From assembly GCF_042310355.1 (NCBI RefSeq), contig NZ_JBHJMR010000001.1:631453-695452 (forward strand): a stretch of 64,000 nt of DNA. Reading direction: 5' to 3'. The translations under genes were made by a program, and so were the position numbers. Position 1 is the stretch's first letter. Each line of letters opens with the position of its first letter. This DNA comes from Wenzhouxiangella sp042310355. GTDB taxonomy: Bacteria > Pseudomonadota > Gammaproteobacteria > Xanthomonadales > Wenzhouxiangellaceae. Of the stretch, positions 9,132-17,939 are shown piece after piece. The notes below the pieces were generated by a model. The model was not told the origin of the DNA and did not search any database. It was given only the letters and a program-made list of their open reading frames with translations.

Positions 9132-10139
9132 TCAGTGTCCGGCGTAGCCTTCACCGGGGCGGATCTTGCCGCGGAATACCCAGTAGGACCAGGCGGTGTA
9201 GCCGATGATGACCGGCAGCAGGAACAATACGCCCAGCAGCAGGAACAGCTGGCTGCCCGGGTCGGAAGCGGCATCCCAGAAGGTGTGCTCCGGCGGCACC
9301 GCGTAGGGCCACATCGAGGCCAGCAGGCCGAAGTAGAACAGCGCGAACAGGATCATGGAACCGATGAAGGGCGTGGCGTCGGAACGCTGACGGAGCTTGC
9401 GCAGAATCCACGCGGCAGCGATGACCGTCAACACCGGAAACGTCCACAGCGGCGAGACCTGGTCGAACCAGCGCCCGCGCACGTGCTCACTGGCCAGCGG
9501 CGTCCAGATGCTGACCAGGATGAAAAAGCCCATCACCACCGCGAGCAGCCAGGGCGCGACGCGGTAGGCCCATTCGCGGGTCGGTCCTTCGGTCTTGAGG
9601 ATGGCCCAGGTCACGCCCAGCAGGGCATAGCCTGCGACTACGCCCAGCCCGGTCATGATCGTGAACGGCGTCAGCCAGTCGAAGGCGCCACCGACGTAGG
9701 AGAAACCTTCGACCTCGAAGCCCTGGATGTAGGCGCCCACGACGGCCCCCTGGGCGAAGGCCGCGATGGTCGAGCCGATCGAGAAGGAGCGATCCCACCA
9801 GTGACGGTTGTTGCTGGCCTTGAAGCGAAACTCGAACGCCACACCGCGAAAGATCAGACCGGCCAGCAGCAGGAACACGCCAATGTAGAGCGCCGGCAGG
9901 AACACCGCGTAGACCATCGGGAAGGCCGCCAGCAGACCGGCGCCGCCGAGGACCAGCCAGGTTTCGTTGCCGTCCCAGATCGGGGCGACCGAGTTCATCA
10001 GGTCGTCGCGCGCCTGGTCGCTCGGCGCAAAGGGAAAGAGAATGCCGACGCCGAGGTCGAAGCCGTCCAACAGGACGTACATGAACACGCCGATGCCGAT
10101 GATGAAGATCCAGATCAGGGTCAGGTCAAACAGTTCCAT
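9132..10139 (-). CDS. cydB: Cytochrome bd ubiquinol oxidase subunit II
   Basis: 335-aa polytopic membrane protein with the N-terminal motif GIGVFMYVLLDGFDLGVG and the conserved NSVAPIWDGNETWLV segment of CydB. Length is slightly below E. coli CydB (379 aa) but normal for the shorter bd subgroup. It begins 4 bp after the cydA stop. Together with CydA it forms the quinol:O2 oxidoreductase in the cytoplasmic membrane. Confidence 0.96.
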   Translation of the reverse strand: MELFDLTLIWIFIIGIGVFMYVLLDGFDLGVGILFPFAPSDQARDDLMNSVAPIWDGNETWLVLGGAGLLAAFPMVYAVFLPALYIGVFLLLAGLIFRGVAFEFRFKASNNRHWWDRSFSIGSTIAAFAQGAVVGAYIQGFEVEGFSYVGGAFDWLTPFTIMTGLGVVAGYALLGVTWAILKTEGPTREWAYRVAPWLLAVVMGFFILVSIWTPLASEHVRGRWFDQVSPLWTFPVLTVIAAAWILRKLRQRSDATPFIGSMILFALFYFGLLASMWPYAVPPEHTFWDAASDPGSQLFLLLGVLFLLPVIIGYTAWSYWVFRGKIRPGEGYAGH

Positions 10140-10143
10140 GATG

Positions 10144-11553
10144 TCAGCTCCTTCCTTCCGCCAAGGGCTTGTCCGAATCTTCGCTAACGGCCGACCACGG
10201 TCGCTTGGCGTGGGCCGAGTCGATCTCGCCTACTTCGGGTTCGGGCGCGGGGCCGGTCAGGATCACCCGCCGCAGGTAGGTCACGCCGGCGGTGAAGACG
10301 ATGGCATAGACGGCAACGTAGCCCAGCAGGGTTGCCAGCACCATCCAGCCGCTCAGCGACGGGGTGACGGCGTCGCTGGCGCGCATCACCCCGTAGATGA
10401 TCCAGGGCTGCCGGCCGACTTCGGTCACGAACCAGCCGGCCAGCACCGCGACGAAGGGGAGCGGGATCATCCACGAGATCACGCGCAGCAGGCGCGGGGC
10501 GTGTTCGAGCCGGCCGCGAAGCACCTGCACCGCGCCGATCACGGCCACGCCGATGAAGATGATGCCCAGGGCGACCATGATGCGGAAGCTCCAGAACACG
10601 ATGCCCACGGGTGGCCGGTCCTCGGGCGGTACCGATTTGAGTCCGGTGACTTCACCGTCGAAGCTGTGGGTGAGAATCAGGCTGCCCAGGTAAGGGATGC
10701 CGATCTCGAAATGGTTCTTCTCGGCGCTGGAGTCGGGAATCGCGAACAGGATCAGTGGTGCGCCCTGCTTGGTTTCCCAGTGGCCTTCCATGGCCGCCAC
10801 CTTGACCGGCTGGTGCTCGAAGCTGTTGAGTCCGTGCAGGTCGCCGACCACCAGTTGCAGCGGTGTCGCCACGGCCAGCATCAGCAGGCTCATTTTCAGG
10901 GCGGTCAGGCTGCTGTTGCGGTGGCGGCCCTTGAGCAGGTACCAGGCGCTGACGCCGGCAACCACGAACCCGCCCGTGATGAACGAAGCCAGGCCCATGT
11001 GGGCGAAGCGATACGGCAGCGAGGAATTGAAGATGGCCTCGCTCCAGGAAGTGACCTTCATGGCGCCGTCGATGAACTCGACACCCGCGGGTGTCTGCAT
11101 CCAGCTGTTGGCCGCCAGGATCCAGAAGCTGGAAATGAAGGTGCCGAAAGCGACCATGCAGGCGGCGAAAAGGTGGGCGCCGGGCGGAACCTTGTTGCGG
11201 CCGAACAGCAGCACGCCCAGGAAAGTGGCTTCCAGAAAGAAAGCGGTGACCACTTCATAACTCAGGATCGGACCGAGGAAGTTGGCCGCCTGGTAGGAGA
11301 AGGTGCTCCAGTTGGTGCCGAACTGGAAGGACATGACGATCCCGGAGACCACGCCCATGCCGAACACCAGGGCGAAAACCTTGGTCCAGAACTGCGACAG
11401 GCGCAGGTAGACCGGACGCTCCGTTCGGTAGAAGAGGCCCTCGAGAACCGCGATGTAAGACGCCAGGCCGATCGTGAAGACCGGAAAGATGGCGTGGAAT
11501 GACACCACGAAGGCAAACTGGATTCTGGATAGCAGAAGGGGGTCCAGTTCCAT
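10144..11553 (-). CDS. cydA: Cytochrome bd ubiquinol oxidase subunit I
   Basis: 469-aa heme-bearing subunit of bd oxidase. The N-terminal axial His (H20, in SFHAIFP), the second His region (YRFAHMG) and the GRQPW signature are present. The quinol-binding Q-loop is short: the stretch after ETKQGAPLILFAIPD reaches the next helix without the roughly 65-residue insertion of E. coli CydA. This marks it as the short-Q-loop, CIO-like subgroup. It is the first gene of cydABDC. The likely promoter and an inverted repeat lie just upstream. Confidence 0.96.
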   Translation of the reverse strand: MELDPLLLSRIQFAFVVSFHAIFPVFTIGLASYIAVLEGLFYRTERPVYLRLSQFWTKVFALVFGMGVVSGIVMSFQFGTNWSTFSYQAANFLGPILSYEVVTAFFLEATFLGVLLFGRNKVPPGAHLFAACMVAFGTFISSFWILAANSWMQTPAGVEFIDGAMKVTSWSEAIFNSSLPYRFAHMGLASFITGGFVVAGVSAWYLLKGRHRNSSLTALKMSLLMLAVATPLQLVVGDLHGLNSFEHQPVKVAAMEGHWETKQGAPLILFAIPDSSAEKNHFEIGIPYLGSLILTHSFDGEVTGLKSVPPEDRPPVGIVFWSFRIMVALGIIFIGVAVIGAVQVLRGRLEHAPRLLRVISWMIPLPFVAVLAGWFVTEVGRQPWIIYGVMRASDAVTPSLSGWMVLATLLGYVAVYAIVFTAGVTYLRRVILTGPAPEPEVGEIDSAHAKRPWSAVSEDSDKPLAEGRS

Positions 11554-11588
11554 GATCCTGATCTCCTTTGCCGGCTTGTGACCTGTGT

Positions 11589-11625
11589 ATTATAAAACAC
11601 TAATATAATTCATGGGTAATGAATT
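11589..11625 (-). promoter_or_regulatory. Putative cydA promoter with inverted repeat
   Basis: On the minus strand a consensus TATAAT (plus 11589-11594) lies 35 bp before the cydA start. No good -35 hexamer is present at 17 bp; the position reads ACCCAT. A perfect 7-bp inverted repeat, AATTCAT-N5-ATGAATT, occupies 11607-11625 and covers the -35 position. This suggests a regulated promoter. It does not match the FNR consensus (TTGAT-N4-ATCAA), so the regulator is unknown. Confidence 0.5.
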
Positions 11626-11676
11626 TAATCGCTGCGTGACGTCGTCCGAAACTCGGCCGAAGTGTGCGCAATATAG

Positions 11677-12084
11677 CTAACGGATCGTGACCACGATGTG
11701 GCGGCGATGGGATCTGTAGCGGTGCTCCCACAGAAAGATGCCCTGCCAGGTGCCCAGGGCCAGCCGGCCGGCAGCTACGGGGATGGTGAGGTCGGTATGG
11801 GTCAGTGCCAGGCGCACGTGGGCAGCCATGTCGTCGTCGCCCTCGGCCCTGTGCCGGAAGCGTTCGTCGCCGTCGGGCACCAGGTCGGCGAAGAAGGTCT
11901 CGAGGTCGCGCTGAACGTCGGGATCGGCGTTCTCGTTGATCAGCAGCGAGGCCGAGGTGTGCTTGAGGAATACATGGCACAGGCCGGCCTCGATCCCGCT
12001 GGCGGCCACTTCGCGGGCGATGCGGTCGGAGATGTCGAGGGTGTTCCGGCCCTGTGTTTCGATGATGAGCTCGGTCTGGTGCAT
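11677..12084 (-). CDS. yjbQ: YjbQ-family secondary thiamine-phosphate synthase-like protein
   Basis: 135-aa UPF0047/YjbQ family protein. It carries the conserved SASLLINENADPDVQRDLE segment and a C-terminal LGTWQGIFLWEHR motif. E. coli YjbQ has weak thiamine-phosphate-synthase activity; the true role is unclear. The ATG at 12084 gives the normal family length. It starts 5 bp after the prfA stop, taking the position where prmC usually follows prfA. Confidence 0.88.
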   Translation of the reverse strand: MHQTELIIETQGRNTLDISDRIAREVAASGIEAGLCHVFLKHTSASLLINENADPDVQRDLETFFADLVPDGDERFRHRAEGDDDMAAHVRLALTHTDLTIPVAAGRLALGTWQGIFLWEHRYRSHRRHIVVTIR

Positions 12085-12089
12085 GACGG

Positions 12090-13181
12090 TCAGTGTGCCT
12101 GGGAAGTCAGTTCGGCCAGCAACTCGGCCTGGTGGGTTTCGACCAGCGGATCGATGACGGCGTCGAGCTCGCCGTCGACGATCTTGTCCAGGTCGTAGAG
12201 GGTCAACCCGATGCGGTGGTCGGTCACCCGGCCTTGCGGAAAGTTGTAGGTCCGGATCCTTTCCGAGCGGTCGCCGGAGCCGACCTGGAGCTTGCGCTCG
12301 GCCGCGCGCTCGTCCTTCTGCTGCTGGACCTGTGCCTCGTACAGGCGGGCAGCGAGCAGGCTCATGGCGCGGGCCCGGTTCTTGTGCTGCGAGCGCTCGT
12401 CCTGGCACTCCACGACGATGCCGGTGGGCAAGTGCGTGATGCGAATGGCCGAGTCGGTGGTGTTGACGTGCTGCCCGCCGGCGCCGGAAGAGCGATAGGT
12501 GTCCACGCGCAGGTCGTTGGGATCGACGTCGATCGCTTCGACGTCGTCGACCTCGGGCAGGATGGCCACGGTGCAGGCCGAGGTGTGAATGCGGCCCTGC
12601 GACTCGGTTTCGGGCACGCGCTGGACGCGATGCACGCCGGACTCGAACTTGAGCCTCGACCAGGCGCCCTTGCCGATGACGCGTGCGATCGCCTCGCGAT
12701 AGCCGCCGGCTTCGTTTTCCTGGGCCGACATGATTTCCACCTTCCAGCCGCGTCGCTCGGCATAGCGGGTGTACATGCGCAGCAGGTCGCCGGCAAAGAT
12801 GCCCGCTTCCTGCCCGCCGGTGCCGGCGCGGATTTCCAGGAAGATATTGCGCTCGTCGTTGGGATCGCGCGGCAGCAGAAGTGTTTGCAGCTGGGCCTCG
12901 AGCGATTCGGTCTCGGACTCGAGCGACTCGAGCTCGTCGCGTGCGAGTTGGCGCATTTCGCCGTCGCTGCCCTCGAGCATTTCGCGCGCCTCGCTGATCG
13001 CGGCTTCGTTGTCGCGATAGCGCTGCCAGACCTGGATGACCGGTTCGAGTTCGGCGTATTCGCGGGACAGATGTTCGAACCGGTGGCGGTCGCCGATCAC
13101 CTCGGGACTGGCGAGCAGGTGCTCGATCTCCTCGAATCGTTCGCCGGCTTCGGCCAGCCGCTGGCGCATGCCTTCGTTCAT
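12090..13181 (-). CDS. prfA: Peptide chain release factor 1
   Basis: 363-aa class I release factor recognising UAA and UAG. The GGQ motif is present (SSGAGGQHVNTTD). The codon-recognition P-x-T tripeptide reads PET in VPETESQGR. Length is normal. The ATG at 13181 overlaps the hemA stop (ATGA), the classic hemA-prfA coupling. A second in-frame ATG at 13169 is possible but would cut a conserved N-terminal turn. Confidence 0.97.
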   Translation of the reverse strand: MNEGMRQRLAEAGERFEEIEHLLASPEVIGDRHRFEHLSREYAELEPVIQVWQRYRDNEAAISEAREMLEGSDGEMRQLARDELESLESETESLEAQLQTLLLPRDPNDERNIFLEIRAGTGGQEAGIFAGDLLRMYTRYAERRGWKVEIMSAQENEAGGYREAIARVIGKGAWSRLKFESGVHRVQRVPETESQGRIHTSACTVAILPEVDDVEAIDVDPNDLRVDTYRSSGAGGQHVNTTDSAIRITHLPTGIVVECQDERSQHKNRARAMSLLAARLYEAQVQQQKDERAAERKLQVGSGDRSERIRTYNFPQGRVTDHRIGLTLYDLDKIVDGELDAVIDPLVETHQAELLAELTSQAH

Positions 13182-14434
13182 GAGTTCTCTTCGGTGAAGT
13201 AGAAGCGGGCCGCCGCCAGCAGCTCCTCGTCGCCGGCCTCGGCCGCCTGCCGCAGGCGGATGCTGGGGCCGTGCAGCAGGCGGTTGGTCAGTCGATGCGA
13301 CAGCCGCCGCATGACGTCCTCGGGCTTGCCGCCCCGCTCGAGCTCCTGGCGAGCGCGCTCGAGCAGTTCGTCGCGCTCGTCGTGGGCGCGCTGGCGCAGG
13401 GTCTTGAGCGTGGTCGAGGTTGCCTGCAGGCGCAGCCAGCGTTCGAAACTCGCCACCTCGGATTCGACGATGGCGTTGGCCTGTTGCAGGGCGGCGTGGC
13501 GCTGCTCCTGCGCCGACTCCACGATGGCCCTCAGGTCGTCGATGGTATACAGGTAGAGATCGTTGAGACGACTGCTGTCGGCCGAAATATTGCGCGGCAC
13601 CGACAGATCGAGCGCGAACATCGGTTGTTGCCGGCGCTTGCGCAGTGCATCCCGGAACATCGGCCGATCGATGATGGCCCTGGGGCTGGCCGTGCACGCA
13701 ACCACCAGGTCGCTCTCCTCGAGTAATTGCGGCAGCACGTCGAGCGTTGCCGAGCGCGCGCCGAATCGTTCGGCCAGCCGATTCGCGCGCTCGGCGCTGC
13801 GGTTGGCGATGGTCAGGGTGTTCATGCCGCTGGCGTGAAAGTGTGTCGCGCAGTCCTCGATCATCTCGCCGGCGCCGATCAGCAGCACGCGCAGCGAATC
13901 CACGCTTCCGAAGATCTGTCGCGCCAGCCGCAGGGCGGCGAAGGGCAGGGTGACCGGATCCCGGCCGATACCGGTTTCGTTGCGAACCCGCTTGGCCGCG
14001 GCGAAGGCGTGCTGGAACATGCGGTCGAGCCGACTGTCCAGAGTGTTGGTGGACTGGGCGAGCTGCCAGGCCTGCTTGGCCTGACCGGCAACCTGGGGCT
14101 CGCCGATGATCATCGAATCCATACCCGAGATGACCTTGATCAGGTGATACGTGCAGGCGGAATGTTCGAGCTGGTAGATGTGTTCCCGGAACTGGCCGGG
14201 CGCCAGGCCGTGCCATTGGTGCAACCAATCCATGACGCCGCGCGTGATAGCCTGTTCGGACGACACGTACAGCTCGGTCCGGTTGCAGGTGCTCAGAATG
14301 CTGCAACCTTCCACGCCTGGAACTGCCGAAAGCGAAGCAAGCGCTTCCGGCAACGATTCAGCCGCGAATGCCAGCCGCTCGCGAATGCTGATCGGCGCGG
14401 TCTGGTGGCTGATTCCCAGGGTCAATAACGACAT
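13178..14434 (-). CDS. hemA: Glutamyl-tRNA reductase
   Basis: 418-aa enzyme reducing glutamyl-tRNA to glutamate-1-semialdehyde, the first step of C5 haem synthesis. The catalytic cysteine is C50 in STCNRTELY. A Rossmann NADPH domain (LIGAGEMIED) and a C-terminal dimerisation helix follow. The ATG at 14434 aligns with E. coli HemA (MSLLTLGISHQTAP). An ATG at 14449 would add five residues and overlap the divergent gene's start. With either start the divergent TPR gene begins within 15 bp. Confidence 0.96.
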   Translation of the reverse strand: MSLLTLGISHQTAPISIRERLAFAAESLPEALASLSAVPGVEGCSILSTCNRTELYVSSEQAITRGVMDWLHQWHGLAPGQFREHIYQLEHSACTYHLIKVISGMDSMIIGEPQVAGQAKQAWQLAQSTNTLDSRLDRMFQHAFAAAKRVRNETGIGRDPVTLPFAALRLARQIFGSVDSLRVLLIGAGEMIEDCATHFHASGMNTLTIANRSAERANRLAERFGARSATLDVLPQLLEESDLVVACTASPRAIIDRPMFRDALRKRRQQPMFALDLSVPRNISADSSRLNDLYLYTIDDLRAIVESAQEQRHAALQQANAIVESEVASFERWLRLQATSTTLKTLRQRAHDERDELLERARQELERGGKPEDVMRRLSHRLTNRLLHGPSIRLRQAAEAGDEELLAAARFYFTEENS

Positions 14435-14447
14435 GCAGGACTGGTTC

Positions 14448-16181
14448 ATGGACAAACAGACAATTTTCCTACCCGCGGCCCGGCAGATCAAGCGAGCCAT
14501 TCTGGCCGGCGGTCTCTGCCTGTTGCTTGGGGCCTGCGCGACGGGCGGTCAAGACCAGGGCGAGGCGTCCGAAGGGGAATCGCAGTCCTCCGAGTCCGAA
14601 GCGAGCTTTCACATCGCCACAGCCGAGCGCCTGGTCGACGTCGGGGAATACGAATCGGCCCTCGAGGAATACCTGGCCGCGGCGCGTGTTTCCAGCGACC
14701 CGCAAATTGCGCAGATGGTCACCCAGCTGGCTGCGCGACTGGAGAACTGGTCGACGGCCGTTTCGGCCGCAGAGCGCTGGATCGAACTGGATCAGGAAGC
14801 CGACTCGGCGTATCACGTGGCCATTATAGCCCGGGTGAACCAGGGCCGGACCGAGGAAGCGGCAGAGACATTGTCCGGGTGGCTGGATCGGCAAAGCAGC
14901 CCGGACGCGGCGCGATGGTGGCGCCGGGGCGCGATGTTGCTGGCCGCCACCCGTAATGACGAGGTGGCGCGCGATGTCTTCGATCGGCTCGTCGAAGCGC
15001 GTGGTGACGATGCACCGGCCGGCGAGATCGCTCACGCCGAGAGCATCCTTGTGTGGCGCCAGGAGCGGGCCGAGGAAGCCCTGCAGCTTGCGCTCGAGGG
15101 CGCCAGGCTCAGCGACGATCCCGACCACCTGGTCTGGGCGGCACAGCTGGCCGTCGACGGCGAGGACCTGGAGCAGGCGCTGTCGCTGTATCGACGCGCG
15201 CGCGAGAGCGAGCCGGAAGATGTCACGACGGCGCTGGCGGAAGCGGAGGTGCTGCGGCAACTCGAACGGGACGATGCCGCGCTCGAGCTGCTGCGTTCGC
15301 TGCCCGCAGACAGCGAGACGCTCTACACCCTGGGAACCTACCTGGTTCGCCTCGATCGGCAAACGCAGGCCGAACAGGTCTGGAAGGACCTGCGCGACCT
15401 GCCACAGGACCGTCGTCGTGACGCCCATCCCTTTCTCGTCGCGCAGTTGGCCGAACTGGTCGGACGCGACGAGGCGGCGCTGGACTGGTACCGGAAAGTC
15501 TCCGATCCCGCGCGGCTCGACCAGTCGAAACTGCGTCGGGCGGCGATTCTCGGGCGGCTGGGCCGAATCGACGACTCGCGCGCGCTCCTTGCCGAGCTGC
15601 GCGAGGGCGATGACGATGCCCTGGCGCTCGACACCTGGCTGATCGAGGCCGAACTGCTTCGCAGCAACGGTCGCGCCAGTGAATCGATCGAATTGCTCGG
15701 CCAGCCGCTGGCCGACAACCCGGGCAACACCGACCTGCTGTACGCCCGGGCGCTGAGCGCTGCCTCGGCCGGCAACGTCGACCTGGCCGAGCAGGACCTG
15801 CGTCGGATCATTCAGATCGACGGCAGTAACGCCATGGCGCTCAACGCGCTGGGCTACACGCTGACCGACCTGACCGATCGTCACGAGGAAGCCTATCGAC
15901 TGATCAAGCGCGCGCTGGAACTCGATTCCGACGACCCCGCGACACTGGATTCCATGGGCTGGGTGCTCTACCGCCTGGGCCGGGGCGACGAAGCCGTGGA
16001 CTACCTGCGCCGCGCGCTGGAGGGCGACGAAAATCCCGAGATCATGGCCCACCTGATCGAAGTGCTCGATCATGTCGGGCGAGGCGATGAAGCGGACGAA
16101 CTGGCCGAGCAGGCGTTCGCCGACTACCCCGACGACGACTACCTTCGCGCCACGCTCGAGCGCCTGGAACGCCTGCCATGA
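14448..16181 (+). CDS. TPR-repeat lipoprotein
   Basis: 577-aa predicted outer-membrane lipoprotein. A signal peptide with lipobox LGAC (C30) is followed by a Glu/Ser-rich linker and then by TPR-like helical repeats to the C-terminus. The clearest are near residues 445-560, with the ALNALGYTLTD and LDSMGWVLYRLG motifs. The gene sits where Pseudomonas carries PA4667, between hemA and lolB, and is probably an accessory factor of envelope biogenesis, although its function is unproven. The ATG at 14448 is chosen because the signal peptide begins there. Its stop overlaps the lolB start by 4 bp. Confidence 0.85.
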   Translation: MDKQTIFLPAARQIKRAILAGGLCLLLGACATGGQDQGEASEGESQSSESEASFHIATAERLVDVGEYESALEEYLAAARVSSDPQIAQMVTQLAARLENWSTAVSAAERWIELDQEADSAYHVAIIARVNQGRTEEAAETLSGWLDRQSSPDAARWWRRGAMLLAATRNDEVARDVFDRLVEARGDDAPAGEIAHAESILVWRQERAEEALQLALEGARLSDDPDHLVWAAQLAVDGEDLEQALSLYRRARESEPEDVTTALAEAEVLRQLERDDAALELLRSLPADSETLYTLGTYLVRLDRQTQAEQVWKDLRDLPQDRRRDAHPFLVAQLAELVGRDEAALDWYRKVSDPARLDQSKLRRAAILGRLGRIDDSRALLAELREGDDDALALDTWLIEAELLRSNGRASESIELLGQPLADNPGNTDLLYARALSAASAGNVDLAEQDLRRIIQIDGSNAMALNALGYTLTDLTDRHEEAYRLIKRALELDSDDPATLDSMGWVLYRLGRGDEAVDYLRRALEGDENPEIMAHLIEVLDHVGRGDEADELAEQAFADYPDDDYLRATLERLERLP

Positions 16182-16792
16182 GACCCGCCCCGGCGGCGCT
16201 GGCGCGAGTCGCGATCCTGCTTGCCGCCGGCCTGCTGCTGGTCGCCTGCGCCGGGCGCGAGCAGCGCCCGGCCGGCGCCTGGCTGGACGAGCGCGAGGCC
16301 TGGTTCGACGACCATCCGAACTGGAACATTTCGGGCCGCCTCGGCCTGCACGATGGCGAGCGCGGCGGGTCGCTGGGCTTTACCTGGCGTGCCGAGGGCG
16401 AAGAACACCGAATCCACCTGCGCACCTCCGCCGGGGGGCAGCAGTGGCGACTCCGGTTCTCACCCGGGCGAGCCGTGCTCGAGGGCAGCGAAGTCGGCCG
16501 CCTGACCGGGGACGACCCCGATCCACTGGTCGAGGAGGCGATCGGCTGGCCGATTCCGGTCCATGCCCTGTCGTGGTGGATTCGCGGCCTCCTGCCACCC
16601 GGCGGCGGCGATCTGCGATTTGCCGATGACGGCACGCTCGCCGGCGTGAACGGCCCGGTCTGGACGCTCGATTACCAGCACTTCAAATCCTACGAGGGAC
16701 GACTGCTGCCCACGCGGATGGAGGGACGCTCCGGCGATTACCGCGTCCGGTTTCTCATTGCGGATTGGCGCTTCGGGGTCGAAGCGCGCTGA
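16178..16792 (+). CDS. lolB: Outer membrane lipoprotein receptor LolB
   Basis: 204-aa lipoprotein that accepts lipoproteins from LolA and inserts them in the outer membrane. The lipobox is LVAC (C24). The residue after the cysteine is Ala, consistent with outer-membrane sorting. The conserved NWNISGRLGL strand, a hydrophobic loop region and the SWWIRG segment match LolB. It overlaps the upstream TPR lipoprotein gene by 4 bp. In related genomes ispE follows, but here tRNA-Gln comes next. Confidence 0.93.
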   Translation: MRPAPAALARVAILLAAGLLLVACAGREQRPAGAWLDEREAWFDDHPNWNISGRLGLHDGERGGSLGFTWRAEGEEHRIHLRTSAGGQQWRLRFSPGRAVLEGSEVGRLTGDDPDPLVEEAIGWPIPVHALSWWIRGLLPPGGGDLRFADDGTLAGVNGPVWTLDYQHFKSYEGRLLPTRMEGRSGDYRVRFLIADWRFGVEAR

Positions 16793-16800
16793 AAAATCGT

Positions 16801-16806
16801 TATAAT
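16801..16806 (+). promoter_or_regulatory. -10 box of tRNA-Gln/prs promoter
   Basis: A consensus TATAAT lies 60 bp before tRNA-Gln, just after the lolB stop. The -35 region falls inside the lolB end and is not a clear match. The leader between the box and the tRNA is otherwise featureless. Confidence 0.45.
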
Positions 16807-16865
16807 GCCCGCCATCGCGACCGGTGCTGCTGACCGGTTCACCGGCATATACAGTTTCGCTCTGC

Positions 16866-16942
16866 AGGGACGTCGCCAAGTTGGTTAAGGCACGGGGTTT
16901 TGATCCCCGCATTCGCAGGTTCGAGTCCTGCCGTCCCTGCCA
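16866..16942 (+). tRNA. tRNA-Gln (UUG)
   Basis: A complete 77-nt cloverleaf. The acceptor stem AGGGACG pairs with CGTCCCT, followed by G and an encoded CCA. The anticodon stem CGGGG/CCCCG encloses the loop TTTTGAT with anticodon TTG. The T-arm has GGTTCGAGTCC. It precedes prs by 27 bp, a common gammaproteobacterial arrangement. Confidence 0.97.
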
Positions 16943-16969
16943 TTTTCTCCAGTCAAATGGGGTGTTTTC

Positions 16970-17923
16970 TTGAGTCATCCGTCTTTGATGGTATTTGCCG
17001 GGAACGCGAACCCGGAACTCGCCCAGGCCATCGCTGAAAATCTGGGTGTACCCATGGGGCGCGCCAACGTCGGTCAGTTCAGCGACGGCGAGGTCATGGT
17101 CGAGATCATGGAGAATGTCCGCGGACGCGACATTTACCTGATCCAGCCGACCTGCCAGCCCACGGCGGAGAATTTCATGGAGTTGCTGGTGATGATCGAT
17201 GCGCTCAAGCGCGCGTCGGCCTACCGGGTGACTTCGATCATTCCCTACTTCGGATATGCCCGCCAGGATCGTCGCCCGCGCTCGTCGCGTGTGCCCATCA
17301 CGGCCAAGGTGGCCGCCCGCATGATCTCGGTCGCCGGTACCGACCGGGTCGTGACCGTCGACCTGCACGCCGACCAGATCCAGGGTTTCTTCGACGTCCC
17401 CGTCGACAATGTCTACGCATCGCCGCTGACCCTGGCCGACATCTGGAAGCACTACACCTCCGATGAAATCATCGTCGTCTCACCCGACGTCGGCGGGGTC
17501 GTGCGCGCCCGGGCCATCGCCAAGCGCCTCGACTGCGAGCTGGCCATCATCGACAAGCGTCGCCCGCGCGCCAACGAGGCGACCGTGATGAACCTCATCG
17601 GCGATGTCGAAGGCAAGATCTGCGTGCTCGTCGACGACATGATCGATACCGCCGGCACGCTTTGCTCGGCCGCCGGCGCCCTCAAGGACAAGGGCGCGGT
17701 GAAGGTCGTGGCCTACTGCGTCCACCCGGTTCTGTCGGGCAAGGCGATCGACAACATCAACGCCTCGCGCCTCGACGAGATCGTCGTCACCGACACCATC
17801 CCACTGAGCCAGGCCGCCCGCGACACCGGTCGCATCCGCCAGCTCTCGGTCGCCCAGATGCTGGCCGAAACCATCCGCCGCATGGCTGAAGGCGAGTCGG
17901 TCAGTTCCCTTTACGTCGATTAA
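16970..17923 (+). CDS. prs: Ribose-phosphate pyrophosphokinase
   Basis: 317-aa PRPP synthetase making 5-phosphoribosyl-1-diphosphate from ribose-5-phosphate and ATP. It has the PRPP-binding loop VDDMIDTAGT, the FSDGE and RPRSSRVPITAK segments, and the full family length. A TTG start at 16970 is preferred: GGGG lies 7 nt upstream, and it gives an N-terminus like E. coli Prs. The ATG at 16988 has no ribosome site and would remove the first strand. It is probably co-transcribed with tRNA-Gln. Confidence 0.96.
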   Translation: MSHPSLMVFAGNANPELAQAIAENLGVPMGRANVGQFSDGEVMVEIMENVRGRDIYLIQPTCQPTAENFMELLVMIDALKRASAYRVTSIIPYFGYARQDRRPRSSRVPITAKVAARMISVAGTDRVVTVDLHADQIQGFFDVPVDNVYASPLTLADIWKHYTSDEIIVVSPDVGGVVRARAIAKRLDCELAIIDKRRPRANEATVMNLIGDVEGKICVLVDDMIDTAGTLCSAAGALKDKGAVKVVAYCVHPVLSGKAIDNINASRLDEIVVTDTIPLSQAARDTGRIRQLSVAQMLAETIRRMAEGESVSSLYVD

Positions 17924-17939
17924 TTGGCCGCATGGCCCA

